This document shows positions 46,738 to 59,012 of a stretch of 64,000 bases of DNA, piece by piece (the first letter of the stretch is position 1; each line of letters opens with the position of its first letter). The notes under the pieces are model-generated. The model worked only from the letters and a program-made list of their open reading frames with translations, made no database searches and was not told where the DNA came from. Location: the NCBI RefSeq assembly GCF_020360975.1, contig NW_025408686.1, forward strand, positions 682,001 to 746,000. The letters run 5' to 3'. The translations under genes and the position numbers were made by a program. Origin of the DNA: Hirsutella rhossiliensis (lineage: Eukaryota; Ascomycota; Sordariomycetes; Hypocreales; Ophiocordycipitaceae).

Positions 46738-48152
46738 TAGAGCTATCTTTTATCTTTATTTAACGAGATTATATAGTCTACGCTTAGGAGGGTAGGAAAG
46801 GAAGAAATTAGCTACCGAAATCTTCCTTTATTTAAGCGATTTATCCTTTATAAATAATTCCTTAAATAGAAAGAGCTTATAAGGGTATATTATATCCCTT
46901 TTTAAAGGAACTATTACTTAGAAAGCTTTAAAGCAAGCTACTATTACTATATTAAGTATAGAAGTAAAGCTACTAACTCTTTTAAAAGCGTTAAAAGAAG
47001 CGATTTTCCTTAGCTAGCTACTTATATCTTTATAACTATAAATTCCGTCCCTATTAGCTATAAAATATAATACTATATAGACTATATAAATTCTTATAGA
47101 AAATAGTAAGCTATCGATCTAGCTATAGTATATTAATATCTACTAGTATTAGTTATACTAAGAAGTCTAAAAGGGACTAATTTCTATCTATTAGGTTCTA
47201 ATAGTATTAATAAAAGCTAATAGTCTTATAAAGCCCCTACTAAAGTAAAAGCTAGCTGTCTTTTTATAGTAAATTAAGCTAAAAGACGTTCGAGAAAAGC
47301 TATCCTTAGAGGCCTGCCCTAAGAGTCTACGAGAAGAGCTAATAATATATAGGAGGAAGGAGACGTCTATAGCTAAAGATAGGAATTAAGACTTATTTTA
47401 AAGGAGGGCCCTTAGTATAATTAAGACTTATTCTTCTTAAAGGTCCCTTTTTTAGGGACTTATCCTTAGAGAAGCCCCCTTTCTTATAGGACTTAATTTC
47501 CTCTTTAAGGCCCCTTTTTCCTAAAGTAGGTCTAAAAGAGCCTAGGGCTAAAACCCGGATTTCTTAAGTAAGGGATAAGTATAGACTAAGACCTCCTCTA
47601 TACGCTTACCGGCCTAGGTATTTAGCTTTACCCTTTTTATAAGGGCAGGCTATAGCTAAGGGGGTATATCGCGAACCGTAACTTAATCTCTTAGTTCTTA
47701 GAGATATCCCTTAGTATAAGGGACTAAGGAAGCTAAAAATACCTAGTATAAAAAAAGGAAGAAGGAGCTAAAAAGAGGTATAGAAAGGAGGGTAGGGGTA
47801 TAAGGGGAAGTAAAAGTAGCGATAGCTTCCTATAAAGGTAGTAAGAGATAAGATAGATATATTAGTAATAGCTAGAAAAGATAGGAAAAACTAGTAAAAA
47901 GCTTAGTAGTTAAAAGGATATTAATAGCTTCTTTAAGTAGGATCTTCTTTATTAATTAAGATACTAAATAGGTATAAAGAGAGGCGTTAAATATAAGAAA
48001 GAAGGAAAATTAAGGAAATATAATAATTGCTCCCTTACCTTAATTACTACCCCTATAAGAATTAAATATCTTAGCCCTACTTATCTACCCCCTTACTTTT
48101 ACTTTTACCTTTATATATTTTATATATACTTCTTATATCTTTCTTTACGAGA
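46738..48152 (+). mobile_element. copia-D, right part (end of pol, 3' LTR)
   Basis: Continues copia-D after gypsy-1: RNase H end of pol to about 47290, spacer, polypurine tract before 47667, and 3' LTR 47667-48152. The join at the ATAGA duplication restores the sequence seen uninterrupted in copia-C near 63475. Confidence 0.88.
47667..48152 (+). repeat. 3' LTR of copia-D
   Basis: 486 bp, starting TATCGCGAAC and ending CTTTACGAGA; same length as the 5' LTR. Confidence 0.88.
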
Positions 48153-49227
48153 ATTCTTTACTATATAGTCGATCTTATAGTTTTAATATAAGTAGTAATA
48201 GTACTTAGTCCTTTATTATAATATCGTTTAAGCGTTTATAGTTAATAACTAGTTATAGCTTACTATCTTTCTTTAAAATAAATATAACTAAGGAGCTTAC
48301 TTTAGATATTAACGTTAATATATATCCCTTTTATAGATTCTTATTAAAGTAGTCGCGTAGCGTTTATAGTTACTTTTCGTTTAAGTTATAGATCTTATAA
48401 AATATTAGCGTTATTCTATCCTTAAGATAAACTTTATAGTCTTATTAGCTATATTTAAGTAACCCTATCTTAAGTTCTTCCTTAAAAGGTTTATTATATT
48501 TCTAGTATTCTTAAGGGATATTCTTTATTCTATTTTATAAGCTTTATCTTTTCTTTTAAGAGCTAGTTTCTCTTAACTTAAGCTCTTTATTAATTTATTT
48601 AAGGTTTTTCCTTAAAGTAGTAATAACTCTTTAAATATTTATATTATATCCTTTATTCTATTTATATTAGATACTAAGTTATATAGCTATATTAGTTAAT
48701 ATATAAGTCTTATTAGTCGATTTTATTATATCCGCTAGTTTAGTTACTATTTTTACTTATATTACTAAAGCCTATAATAATTTACTTAAAGAGTTATCCT
48801 TTTTATCTTATTTAGTAGCTAAATTATTATAAAATTTTACTTTCTTTTAAATCTACTAGTCCTAGAAACTTATATCTTTATTTTAATATAGCTAGCTAGT
48901 TCTCTAGTTAATTAGTAGGTTGCTTTCTTATAGCTATAAAAGTCTTAATATAAAGTCTTATTCTTTAATATCTATAATATTAAAGTTAACTTATTTATTA
49001 TATCCCTAGATATTAATATTAAGGTAATTAATCTCTATATTAATAATTTTATTATTATAGTTAAAGGCCTCTTATTTAATATTTATAAGTTTATATAGAT
49101 CTTTCTTATATCTTTATATAAGTTAATAACGATTAATAACTCTAAGTAAAACGTAATTACCTATTACGCTATAATCTAAAAGTATATATATATAATATCC
49201 CGCGATTTAAATATTTAATACTATTTA
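48153..49227 (-). mobile_element. gypsy-2, piece 3
   Basis: A continuation of the old minus-strand gypsy upstream of its RT: joining 48157 with 35036 on the minus strand gives a continuous reading into the RT motif. It is extremely AT-rich and no further domain can be named. The last five bases (ATTTA, 49223-49227) are the target duplication of copia-E. Confidence 0.65.
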
Positions 49228-49430
49228 TGTCGGGAGGTCTGTACTGCAGTAACGCAATGGGTTGTATTCAAGATGTCTTGCTAGGAAGGGAGGAAAGGGA
49301 ATGAGGGGGCACACTACGTGCCCTTTATACACGGATCCCCGAGGTCCATACACGTGACGCTAAGGGTCACGTGTGCGTGTGTGCGCACCTCCCTTACAAT
49401 CCTACTATAGCTATATGCTACATTCCCACA
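49228..49430 (-). repeat. 3' LTR of copia-E
   Basis: 203 bp. It contains a 9-bp inverted repeat ACACGTGAC/GTCACGTGT at 49350-49374 with two CACGTG E-boxes. Confidence 0.95.
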
Positions 49431-49444
49431 CTGGCAAATCTTCT

Positions 49445-51476
49445 TTATCGCTGCAATCGCAGCAGTAGCAGCAGGTGCGGGAGCGTAGCAGCAACCGCAA
49501 GGGTGCGAAAAGAGTGACGGTTCGAGCGGCAGCTAGCGGGAGGGCGTTCGACTGATCCTTCTATCCTAATCGTAAGGCTATTCGTATCGACGAGGCGTTC
49601 GAGGGCGCGGTTAGGCGATGCCTTTGTCATAGCATCTGCTGGGTTGTCTGCGCCGTTAATCCAGCGGATTTCTGTGATCTCACGCCTTTCGTAGGATTGA
49701 CGTAGGGCCATGATATCTATCATCAATCGCTTCTCCTTCGTTGTGCCTAGCTTAACGAGGCACTCGTAGAGGAAAAGAGTCGGTGCAAACGATTAGGGGA
49801 TAGGGAAGATTGAGGCGGTCTGTGATCTTCCGTATCGTCGTTGCTAGTGATATCCCAATATCGAATCCGTTGACCATGCCGTAGATCTCTGATGCTAGCA
49901 CGCTTCGGGTGACCCTCTTACACTTCGTTGAGCTCCAATGGAGGACATTGCCCTTGATCCCGAATTGGTCTTTGGTACGTGCGGTCTCGGTCTCATTGAC
50001 TAGGGCAATGACGAAGCCTAGCTGTGACGATAGGTCCTTATTGTTCGCAAAGGAACCGTCGGTAAAGACGATAAGCTTGGCATTGGCGAGGTCAATAGGG
50101 ATATACGTTAGGCCTCGCTGCTGGTGGTCTTTCTGCCATTGAAGCCGCTTGTTGAGGTCGTGCAATCCTCTTCCGTAGGGGTTTGGACCTGGGCAGCAAT
50201 AGAGATGTCGAATGAGGCCTCTGGTTGACAGATTGAAGCCACATACGCGCCACGGGCACGCTGTTCCACGTACTGTTGGGCTCGATCGTATGCCTTGATG
50301 TCGATGGGTTCGATCTTGGCTGCTTGACCCTTTTGTTGAAGCAGTAGAGCGTTGTGGAAAGTGGTGTCTTGGAGGGTTATCTTTGCACCGTTGAAGTCAA
50401 TGCTAGTACCCGGGGTCATCGTTGTCTTCGGCTTTGCCCGAAATTGTGCCTTTACGAGTTCCGCTTCCTCTAGCGCGGAAAAACGTTGTGTGCCAAGCAT
50501 AAGGGTATCGTCAGTCTGCATTCCCACAATCCCAAAGTTATCAGGTCCCTTATTCGTAATTAGGAAGCATAGGTCGTAGGTTGATGTGGACATGTCGAGG
50601 TTATCGACATGATGCCCGTGATAGGTTCGAAACCAATGGACTCCGGCCTCCGCAATTCCGTATAGGGGCTTAATAACGCGAATGATTGTTCCTTCCGGGT
50701 ATCTTCCTTCTAATTCGGCGGGAAGATGCGTGAGAATGGTGCGGAATAGTTCGGTCTGCGCCTGGGGATACGCTTGTGTGATGTCACGAAGAGAGAGGTC
50801 ATGCCGTGAGAAAGGAGGTCTGGGGAGATAGCAGAAATAAGCCGTTGACTGACGCGTTGAATTGTCGGGATTGCGTCAATAGGGTGGTTTTCTCTTGGTC
50901 GTTGTGCCCTTGGACCACGAGCCTTGACTTCTCGTATGGTTTGGTTTCTTTGCCTTTAACCTCGCGGACCATGCGGGAGCGGAAGATATGATGGTTCCCG
51001 TGCTTTGCTTCATTGTAGCGTTCGAAGCTAAACACTCGTACCAATAGATCATCGATCTCCGTGCTATCGGATTCCTCAAAGGGGGTGCCTGGCGTTGTGA
51101 TAATGCCTTCGTCCCGTAGCTTGATGGCTAGTTGGTAGGCATCTTCTTCCTTCTTGACTAGGAACGTCGTCTTTGGCTTGTTCTTCGAACCAGGGGGGCG
51201 GCCTCGCTTGCGCGGCGCCGGGGGATTAGGAGCAGGAACAGGGGCAGGGGCAGGGGCAGAAACAGGAACAGAATCGCTCGCAGGATCAGAAACAGGAATG
51301 TCAGAATCATCCGCAGCAGCAGCAGCGGGGGCAGGGATCGTCGTCTCGTCGCGGAAATAAGGCTGCACAAGGGTGGAACGGAAGGTCTGGGGTCCGTTGA
51401 TAGTATCAATTGTGACATTGGAGCCATCAATTGCACTAATCTTAAAAGGGCCTTGCCAGCCGAGCTTTCTCTCCAC
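49445..51476 (-). pseudogene. copia-E reverse transcriptase and RNase H (frameshifted)
   Basis: RT begins near 51000 (MVREVKGKETKPYEKSRLVVQG), continues in other frames with IIRVIKPLYGIAEAGVHWF near 50650, and has the catalytic motif MQTDDTLML at about 50510 in place of the usual YVDDML. RNase H has FTDGSFANN (about 50055) and LHWSSTKCKRVTRSVLASE (about 49900); the end (RWINGADNPADAMTKA) is in the frame 49726-49445. At least three frame changes. Confidence 0.87.
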
Positions 51477-52910
51477 ACTCGGACCTCGCTTTGCAGTGGG
51501 AGCGATAGTATAACGCCTGTTGATGATGGTCCGTTCTTTGTGTGTAAGGCGCCCTGCACTTGCCGCTCTGCTGAGAGCTGACGAAGCATTTTCATCGCTT
51601 TCTGGCTGCGGCAGCCCTTTTCAGGGTCGTAGCAGAAGGGGCGAATCTAACGCCATTCGAGGGTAGGCGCCAAAGACTAGGAGCGTAGGGACAATGCCAT
51701 TTGGCCCTGCTGTGTCGTTGATGGCTTTGATAGCCATTTGAAGGATCGATTCGGGGGATGTGAAGGTCCCGATTTCTGCGTGGAGGATCTCAAACGCACG
51801 GCGGAGAGGGCATGATATCTTTCAACCTTTCCAACGGACCAATGTGCTTCCACAGGGACTTGCTTGCAGGTTATCCCCATAAGCTTTGCCTCGTTACGGA
51901 ACTCTAGGGAGGCAAAATTGGTCCCTGCGTCGTGCTTGATAGTATCAGGGGGTCCGAGATATGTGTCTATCCAGAGGGCTCGGAGGGCTTCCCACGTATC
52001 CTTTGCTGACATCGATAGGAGGAACCTGGCTGCTTGGAACGCTGTTGCTGTATCTACCACGTGCAAGACGGGGCGTTGAGGGTTCCAAGGTAGAGCACAT
52101 CAGCGACGATTTCGTAGTTGAATTCCTGGTCATCCTTTAGGGTGAATTTGAAGCGTCTTGGAGCTTGAGAGTGCATTTGACAGTGATGACAGAATCTCGA
52201 GATGTTCTCTAGGATATCTATCGTCACATCGTTGTGGCCAGCTTGCCGTAGGAGGTTGTGAAGTCTTGGGACCGCTGGGTGCCCGAATCGACGATGAAGA
52301 GTGCGGATCTCGCTCTCCGTGAGGAATGCGATAGCGGCCTCGTTGGTCTTAGGTAGGAGGAACCAAGGATGTCCCCATTTGCGGATAACCGGGAGGGTTG
52401 TTCGTCCGACAATAGTGTCTGTAAGGTTGTTGAAATAGATGCCTAGGCGATCCATATCAGCGAGAGAGAGAGGAAGGGAGTAGGGGTCTTGAGGATATGG
52501 AATGTGATCCTTCCGAGAGGTGTTTTAAGGGCGATAGAGCCGAGGATAGAATGGCTTCGCCGTTGCCGAATTTGATAGAAGCTTGGCCTGCTGTAGTCTT
52601 ATCGAGCGTTATAGCAGGGTCTGCTCGTTGTAGAGCGATGCATTGGTCGTAGCCAGCTGTGGAAACCTTCGCGGCGCCTGTGTCAATTATGATGCCCTGG
52701 AATCAGGTCTTGAGTAGCGCTCCTCTATCATGAATTGGGAAGCAGGTGTAGCGTTGTTTTGAGAGGTGCTATACACGTCTTCCCCTGTGATCAGATGGTT
52801 GAAGGCTTGCTGGCAGAGCATTTGGCTTGTGTGCCACTGTTCTGGGTTGTTGTCATTATCTTCATTGTCGTCCTCGTCCCAGGGTCGTTAGCATCATCGT
52901 GGGCATCCAT
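51158..52910 (-). pseudogene. copia-E protease and integrase (frameshifted)
   Basis: A protease active-site motif IIDTGAAKVST is near 52670-52695. The next frame (52455-52054) holds the GAG-pre-integrase / zinc-binding part (LHRRFGHP...FCHHCQMH). The following one (52066-51677) is the catalytic core with VVDTATAF, IKHDAGTNFAS and VEAHWSVGKVERYH giving the D-D-E residues. The C-terminal piece (51595-51480) leads into a Pro/Ala-rich linker with an AT-hook-like RKRGRPPGSKNK near 51190. It inserts element cDNA into the genome; here it is broken by frameshifts. Confidence 0.85.
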
Positions 52911-52964
52911 CTCGTGACCTTCAAAGTCAAGAACGTAGGCTGTAAGGTCCTGGGAGGGTAATCC

Positions 52965-54635
52965 CTATGAAGTGACAGTGGGCGACGTATTGGTCTCGGA
53001 TCTTTGACGTTCCTCGGCAGTGTGCTTTGTAGACCAACATCCTTCCTTATTGCAGACGAAGCACTTCTTATTCCACGGGTGGTTGTGGCCGTAACGGCCT
53101 TGTGGGCGGTTAAAGCGTTGACTATTGAAGATTCCCCGTGGAGCGTTGTAGCTGCCTCGTTGAGCGTTGCCTCTATACCTTCTATACCCCTTCTGACCAA
53201 ATCTTCCGCGATTGTTGTTGTATCTTCGATCGAGATAGTAGTGGTCATTGGGATCCATATGATCAGATGGTTCCTCGAGGTCTTGATGGTATTGAGGGCC
53301 TCCTTGAAGATAACGAGGCGCTATTCCGCGTGCAAGATGGGTCTCAACGGAAGAGCGAAGATCTGCAAAAGGGCTCGATTCCTTCGGCGGGCTTGAATAA
53401 AGCGTATTCAAGTTCAGGAACACCGCGGCATGCATTAATAAGCGTTGTACGCAGTGGAACGTTTCCTGCATACGCGTTGCCAAGAGCTCGTTGGCATAAC
53501 TGTAGCTTATCAAGGAGTAGCTGAAGAACCTCGTGTAGGGATTTCGTAGCATTATCGGCACGGAGCTTGTTAAAGGAAATAGTCGTCCATTCAGTATAGT
53601 AGTGAACGTGGTTAACTTCCGTATCGAAATGTTGCTTGATGCTATCGTATGCCTTGCGGAACGTTGAGGTCCAGTTAACGTGGTCAATGTAGTACGTTTG
53701 GGCTCGGCCAGTAAGGATTCGAGGAAAAGAGCGTGGAATTGGTCCGGCTTGACCTGAATGTTATAACAGATACTCATAAAGATGCGTAGCTTATCATCGA
53801 GAAGGTCATAGGGTTCCCCCGTATAGTTCTTCTCTTTGTCCCAGATCTTGGTGAATTTCTGTTGTGTGTCGGCATCGACGATGCCGTTCGGGATGTCGGC
53901 CGGGGGAAGCGTTGTGTACGCTTCGAGGGATGTGGAGAAGAGGGTTCTGCTAGAACGATGCTCTGTTGCTGGAACTGATAGCTTGTAGGATGTATTGTTC
54001 GTTGGGAAGCGTAGCAGTCGTTGTGGGCGGTTCCGCAATTGTCGTAGCGGGAGGAGCAGGGAGCGTCGGAATAGGGGCTAACGGCGTGGATGGCTCCGCC
54101 GTGTTGGAGGTGGGAGGGTTCTGCGTTAGTCGTCTCTCTTTTCTTGTATAGGCCTCCGTTCCTTTATCGAATTGGGTTACCATGAATTCGTTGTCGGGCC
54201 AGGCTGGTGGGTTATCGATCGTCTGTAGGAAGACGAGCTGTGGGATGATGTGGTCACCCTTTTCTCCTGTATAGATACCACGTCTCTTTAAAAGGTAACG
54301 TAGCTCCTTCGAAATTCCTTTGGCATCTTTCTCCACGTTGCCTCGGTCCACTGTTGGAAGTGATCCTGGAAGAATTCAAGGATATTAGTGCCATGAAGGT
54401 GTACGTTCTCCTCGCATTCTGACATAAATCGTGCGGTATATGTCATAACAGCTATTCTATCTTCCTCTTGTGGCGTGATCTCATCCTCCCATCGGGTCGG
54501 ATCGATATCCTGATATTGGGTCTTTGGGATCGTGAGATTTTGGACCAATTCCCTTACTTGGTCGAGGAAGGCGTCGTTCCTCGTAGAGGCGGGGTTCGGG
54601 GTTGGGGTCGTGCTTGTCATTGTGAGGGTTGTCAC
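52965..54635 (-). pseudogene. copia-E Gag (frameshifted)
   Basis: Minus-strand frames 54635-54288, 54351-53950 and 54038-52965 together form one copia-type Gag. The N-terminal part has a capsid-like region (FFQDHFQQWTEATW). The last frame ends with an Arg/Gly/Asn-rich stretch and a zinc knuckle CFVCNKEGCWSTKH. The switches near 54310 and 54000 need single-base shifts. Almost no internal stops occur between shifts, unlike the RIPped copies. Confidence 0.85.
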
Positions 54636-54677
54636 GTAGTTGTCGAATCGTGAGGGCTGTCACGTAGTTGTCGAATC
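54622..54677 (-). repeat. 28-bp tandem duplication in the copia-E leader
   Basis: Two adjacent 28-bp copies (54622-54649 and 54650-54677) differing at one base, between the 5' LTR and gag and overlapping the start of the gag frame. Confidence 0.85.
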
Positions 54678-54896
54678 GGCGTTGTGGACGCACTTACACT
54701 AATGTAACCGTTAAGTGAAGTTGGAAGGATCTATCAATGGCCTACCGGGAGCTAGTTGGTTGCCGGGTCCGGGTAATCGTAGAGTCCTTGATCTTAGCAT
54801 AGAAACCTCCTCTAGGTCCAACCAGGGCAATATCGCTAGGAATATGGTAGTTGGGCTTTCGAAGGTTGCGTTCTATCTCTTCTTCCTTGCCAATCT

Positions 54897-54917
54897 GTGA
54901 TCGACCAAATCGATCAC
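54897..54917 (-). promoter_or_regulatory. Hairpin at the primer-binding position of copia-E
   Basis: Perfect 8-bp inverted repeat GTGATCGA / TCGATCAC with loop CCAAA, followed by palindrome TGATCA (54918-54923), directly next to the 5' LTR where a primer-binding site is expected. No obvious tRNA 3'-end complement was recognised. Confidence 0.6.
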
Positions 54918-54924
54918 TGATCAG

Positions 54925-55127
54925 TGTCGGGAGGTCTGTACTGCAGTAACGCAATGGGTTGTATTCAAGATGTCTTGCTAGGAAGGGAGGAAAGGGAATG
55001 AGGGGGCACACTACGTGCCCTTTATACACGGATCCCCGAGGTCCATACACGTGACGCTAAGGGTCACGTGTGCGTGTGTGCGCACCTCCCTTACAATCCT
55101 ACTATAGCTATATGCTACATTCCCACA
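54925..55127 (-). repeat. 5' LTR of copia-E
   Basis: 203 bp, identical by eye to the 3' LTR. On the minus strand a TATAAA (55021-55026) follows the E-box inverted repeat (55047-55071), a plausible promoter for the genomic RNA. Confidence 0.95.
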
Positions 55128-56415
55128 ATTTAGTTATTATAGCTTACTATTACTATATATAAGGTCCTTAGATCTTATTATATTATACTAGTCTATAGCC
55201 CTTTTATAAATAGTATACCTTGTTTTTTACTTAGTTTTTATTTATTTTATTTAGGTATTCTTCTTTAATTTATTATTAATATCGTTTCTTTATATTTTTA
55301 TTATATAGTATTATATTAAGGCTTAAGAAACTAATTTCTTATAGCTAATTAAAGATTTCTTATTTCTTAACGCTATATCGTTTATATTATATTACTTTAT
55401 AGTTAATTATATATTATACTTTATAATTTTACTTATTTTTATATTAAAGGTTAAGTTTTTATTTAGCGTCTTTTTATTTATTATATAGTATTTCTATATT
55501 AACTCTTCCTTAGTTAAATATAGCTTATAGCCTTTATATATATTACTAATAATCTTTTAGTATACTATTATATTATTTATACTATACCTATACTTTTTTA
55601 TACTTATAAACTCTATAGTTTAAGTATATATATTTATTATAATCTTCTTTATTATATTTAACTTATTATATAAGTCTTTAAAGGATTAAGGGTTTAAATA
55701 CCTTAAAGTAAGTAGCGTTATACTATTCCTTTATTTTAGTATATTTATAGATTTTATATATCTTTAAAAGATATCTTATTAATAAACTATAGTTATTATA
55801 GTATTTAAGTAGTATACTATAATTAGGTTCTAATAATATAACTTAGTTATTTAAGTAGCGTTAATCGATTTTCTAGTAGTTTAGTTTTATACTTAGGTAG
55901 GGTTTTAAAAGTAATTATCCCTTAAACTTAACTAGGGAGGTATTATATTATACTTTTATCTAAAAGTATATTATATAATATAAGTAAACGTATAATATCT
56001 ATAAAATATACTTATAGTACTTATAAGTAAGTAGTATTTATAGATTATCTTTAAATTCTCCTTATAGTTACTATTCTTATTATAGAGCTATAAAGGTATA
56101 AACTATAGTAATAGCTATAGTATAGTCTCTTTTATATAGTACTAGTTAATATTAAATTAATATAGCTTATTAGTTTTCTATAAGAATTTAAGGTATTTAT
56201 TAAGTTTTAATTTTAAGTATTTCCTTAAATTCTTTAAAGTATAACGCGTATTTTTTAATTATAGTATTCTCCTTTAATAGTAAGGGTAGTAGTAAGAGTT
56301 AGTTCTTATCTTTTATTTCTTTAAGTAATTCTTATTTTTTAGAGCTTATATTATTAATACTTTATTATTTCTCTTTAAGTTATTATTTAAGTTTCGTAAG
56401 TATAAGAGCTATATC
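55128..56415 (-). mobile_element. gypsy-2, piece 4 (5' part), very AT-rich
   Basis: Assigned to gypsy-2 because it continues after the ATTTA duplication of copia-E with the same composition and lack of CpA/TpG. No protein domain is visible. Its right edge is the LTR of gypsy-1b. Confidence 0.5.
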
Positions 56416-56601
56416 TATTATAGAGTAAGTAAAGGTATATATATAGGTACTATTTATAAGATAATATTAATAAGCTATATAGAGCTCTCTTATATATAGC
56501 TAGCCTATATATATATATATAAGATCCGGCCCTCTATATATAACTATATAGCTTAGGCTATAGCCTAAGCCTATAACTTATAATAGTTAAAGACTCTTAT
56601 A
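56416..56601 (-). repeat. 3' LTR of gypsy-1b
   Basis: 186 bp; on the minus strand it begins TATAAGAGTC and ends ATAATA. The palindrome is retained in RIPped form at 56551-56570. Confidence 0.88.
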
Positions 56602-58526
56602 TAATACCCTCCTTTAAGCGTAGCGCGGCGTTACTTAATTAATAGCTTCTATACTATTAGGCCTATACCGCTAGCTCTACCTTACCTTTTTTAGTTAATT
56701 ATACTAGCCCTACTAGCCTTATTATCCTCGCGCTTATTAGCCTAGGTAGCCGGAACCGGGCTCTATACTTATCGGCTAGCTAGCCGTTTAAATAAAGCGT
56801 AACCTATTATATACGCCCTTAGGTAGCTAGCGGCCGGCCTAGACCTATATAAGCCTTAAGTTACCTATCCCCTCGGCCTTAAGTAGCTTCCTTTACTTAG
56901 GGGTATATAAGGCGGTATCCCCCCCTTCTTCTTTTTTTTCCTTCTCCTCTTTCTTTAACTATAATAGTAATAGTAATAAGTAAGTTCCGCTTTACTTAGG
57001 GCGTTAGTTCGCTCTTAGCTATATAAGCTACTTTATTAATATATACTTATAGTAATAGCTATAGTAATAATAATAGCCTTAATAATAATAACTTTAACTA
57101 ATAAGTTCTTTGCTTTATAGAGCGGGAGGCTATAATCTATAATACTAACTTCCGCGATAGATATATTTACCTCCCTTTCCCTTATTTCTTTCTTTTTAAA
57201 GCGTATAGAGTCGTTTATCGACGCTGTACTAAGCATAGCCGACGATAGCTCCGCCGCTACCGCTACTCCTACCCGCGCCCCCGCGACCGCGCCTACCGCC
57301 GCCGCCTCTACCTCTACTACGCTAGCCGCCCTTATATCGCCTTTCCGGGTAACGACGCTATCCCTACCGCCGGCTATAACGCCTAGCCCCTTTACCCCCG
57401 CCTCCGCCTCTACTACCCCTATAAGTCCGCTACCTAGTAAGTATAGTAGCTATTTTCCGCTAACTTCTTAAAGTATAAACGCTAAGTATAAGCTAGAGCC
57501 GCCTATACGGCCCCCTATATATAGTACGCGTTATAGGAGCTCCCCTACGCCGACTAAGTTAGGCGCCGCCGTAGTAGTAGTTATTACTAGTACGCGCGTA
57601 CTAGCCGCGCTTATAAGGCGGCGCCTCTTATCCTACTCGCTATAGCGTTAGCTTAAAAGGCTAGCGCGTATAGGTAGGTATAGGGGGCTACTAAGAAGCG
57701 CCTTACCGCCGCCGCCGCCGCCTACTATAATCTCCGCGCCCTTAAGCGCTAGGGCCTTATCCCTAAGTAAGTTCCTCTCTACTAGCTCTTTTACTTCCGC
57801 TACTAACTCTCCCGGTACTAGGGATATTGCCTCCGTCGCCCTATTAGCGGTCCCCTTAGCCGTGCCCGCCGCCGCCCCTACTACTACTACTAGCCGGGCC
57901 CCCCCCGCTCCCGGAGCCCCTAGAGCCGCCGCTACCGCCGACTAGCTCGCGGGCCTAAAGGGCCGCTTAAGCGCCTTAGAGACCGCCGCCGCCGCTAATA
58001 AAGTAAAGGAGGATAATAAAGATAAGGATAAAGATAATAATAAAGATAAAGAGTAAGTCTAGGTAGTTTAAGGGCTCTACCTTAAAATAAACGCTATTTT
58101 TATCTCTATTTATATTATTATACTTATATTATCGTAACTACCTACTTTACTTTACTTACTTTATAGTCTTAGCTTAAGCTATTATTAATAGTTTACTAGT
58201 CTATTATTTTTATTTACTATCTTAAATAAGGCTTTAAACTTATTAAGGGCTATAGTTCCTATAAACTTATATATAGGAACCTATATAGGGTCGAGATACC
58301 TATGCTACTTAATAAGGACCTCCTAGCGTTTCCCCTTACTAACCTTTTTCTAGTACGCGGCCTATATCTCTTTAACCTTAAACTCGTCCTTTCTTTTTAC
58401 CTTAATTATAGGCGGTTAAGCGTCTACTACTTCTTATCTAAGTAGCGGGTTAAAGGAGACTTTATAAAGGAGGTCTATATTAATCTTATTATAGACCCCC
58501 GTTAATAGACTATCGAGCTCTATAAC
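56416..58526 (-). mobile_element. gypsy-1b: inverted, truncated, RIPped copy of gypsy-1
   Basis: The 3' LTR is at 56416-56601 (186 bp, same length as the gypsy-1 LTRs). Towards higher coordinates follow the GC-rich 3' segment with the antisense ORF (about 57030-58060, Ser/Ala/Pro-rich as in gypsy-1) and the chromodomain and integrase tail (to 58526; complement of 58494-58526 matches gypsy-1 near 44800-44830). Cut at 58526 by copia-C; the rest must lie beyond the window. It is more heavily RIPped than gypsy-1. Confidence 0.88.
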
Positions 58527-59012
58527 TGTCGCGAAGCGTGGCCTGATTTCGCAGTTTTCGGAGATATCCCTTAGTAAGAGGGACTAAGGAAGCTGAAAAA
58601 CACCCGGTGTAGAAGAAGGAAGAAGGAGCTAAAAAGAGGTGCAGAAAGGAGGGTGGGGGCATAAGGGGAAGTAGAAGTGGCGATGGCTTCCTATAGAGGT
58701 AGCGAGAGATAAGACGGATGTGCCGGCAACGGCTAGAAAGGAGGGGAAAAACCGGCAAAAAGCTCGGTAGTCGAAAGGACATTAGTAGCTTCTTTAAGCA
58801 GGATCTTCTTTGTTAATTGAGATGCTAGAAGGGTATAAAGAGGGGCGTTAGATAGAGGAAAGAAGGACAATCAAGGCAATATAACAATCACTCCCCTACC
58901 TTTATTGCTGCCCCCATAAGAATCAAATCCCTCTGCCCTGCCTATCCGACCCCTTACTTCTAATTTCACCTTCGTGCATTTTTATACACTTCTCGTATCT
59001 CTCTTCGCGAGA
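58527..59012 (+). repeat. 5' LTR of copia-C
   Basis: 486 bp from TGTCGCGAAG to CTTCGCGAGA; nearly unmutated, defining the family termini. Confidence 0.92.

Larger units (their letters stand above)
49228..55127 (-). mobile_element. copia-E: young Ty1/copia retrotransposon, minus strand
   Basis: 5900 bp with two 203-bp LTRs (49228-49430 and 54925-55127), identical by eye, starting TGTCGGGAGG and ending ATTCCCACA, and a 5-bp target duplication ATTTA (49223-49227 and 55128-55132). It belongs to a different family from copia-A to -D: another LTR, another RT motif, almost no RIP. Gag, protease, integrase, RT and RNase H are in copia order on the minus strand, but the frame is broken repeatedly. 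Confidence 0.96.
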
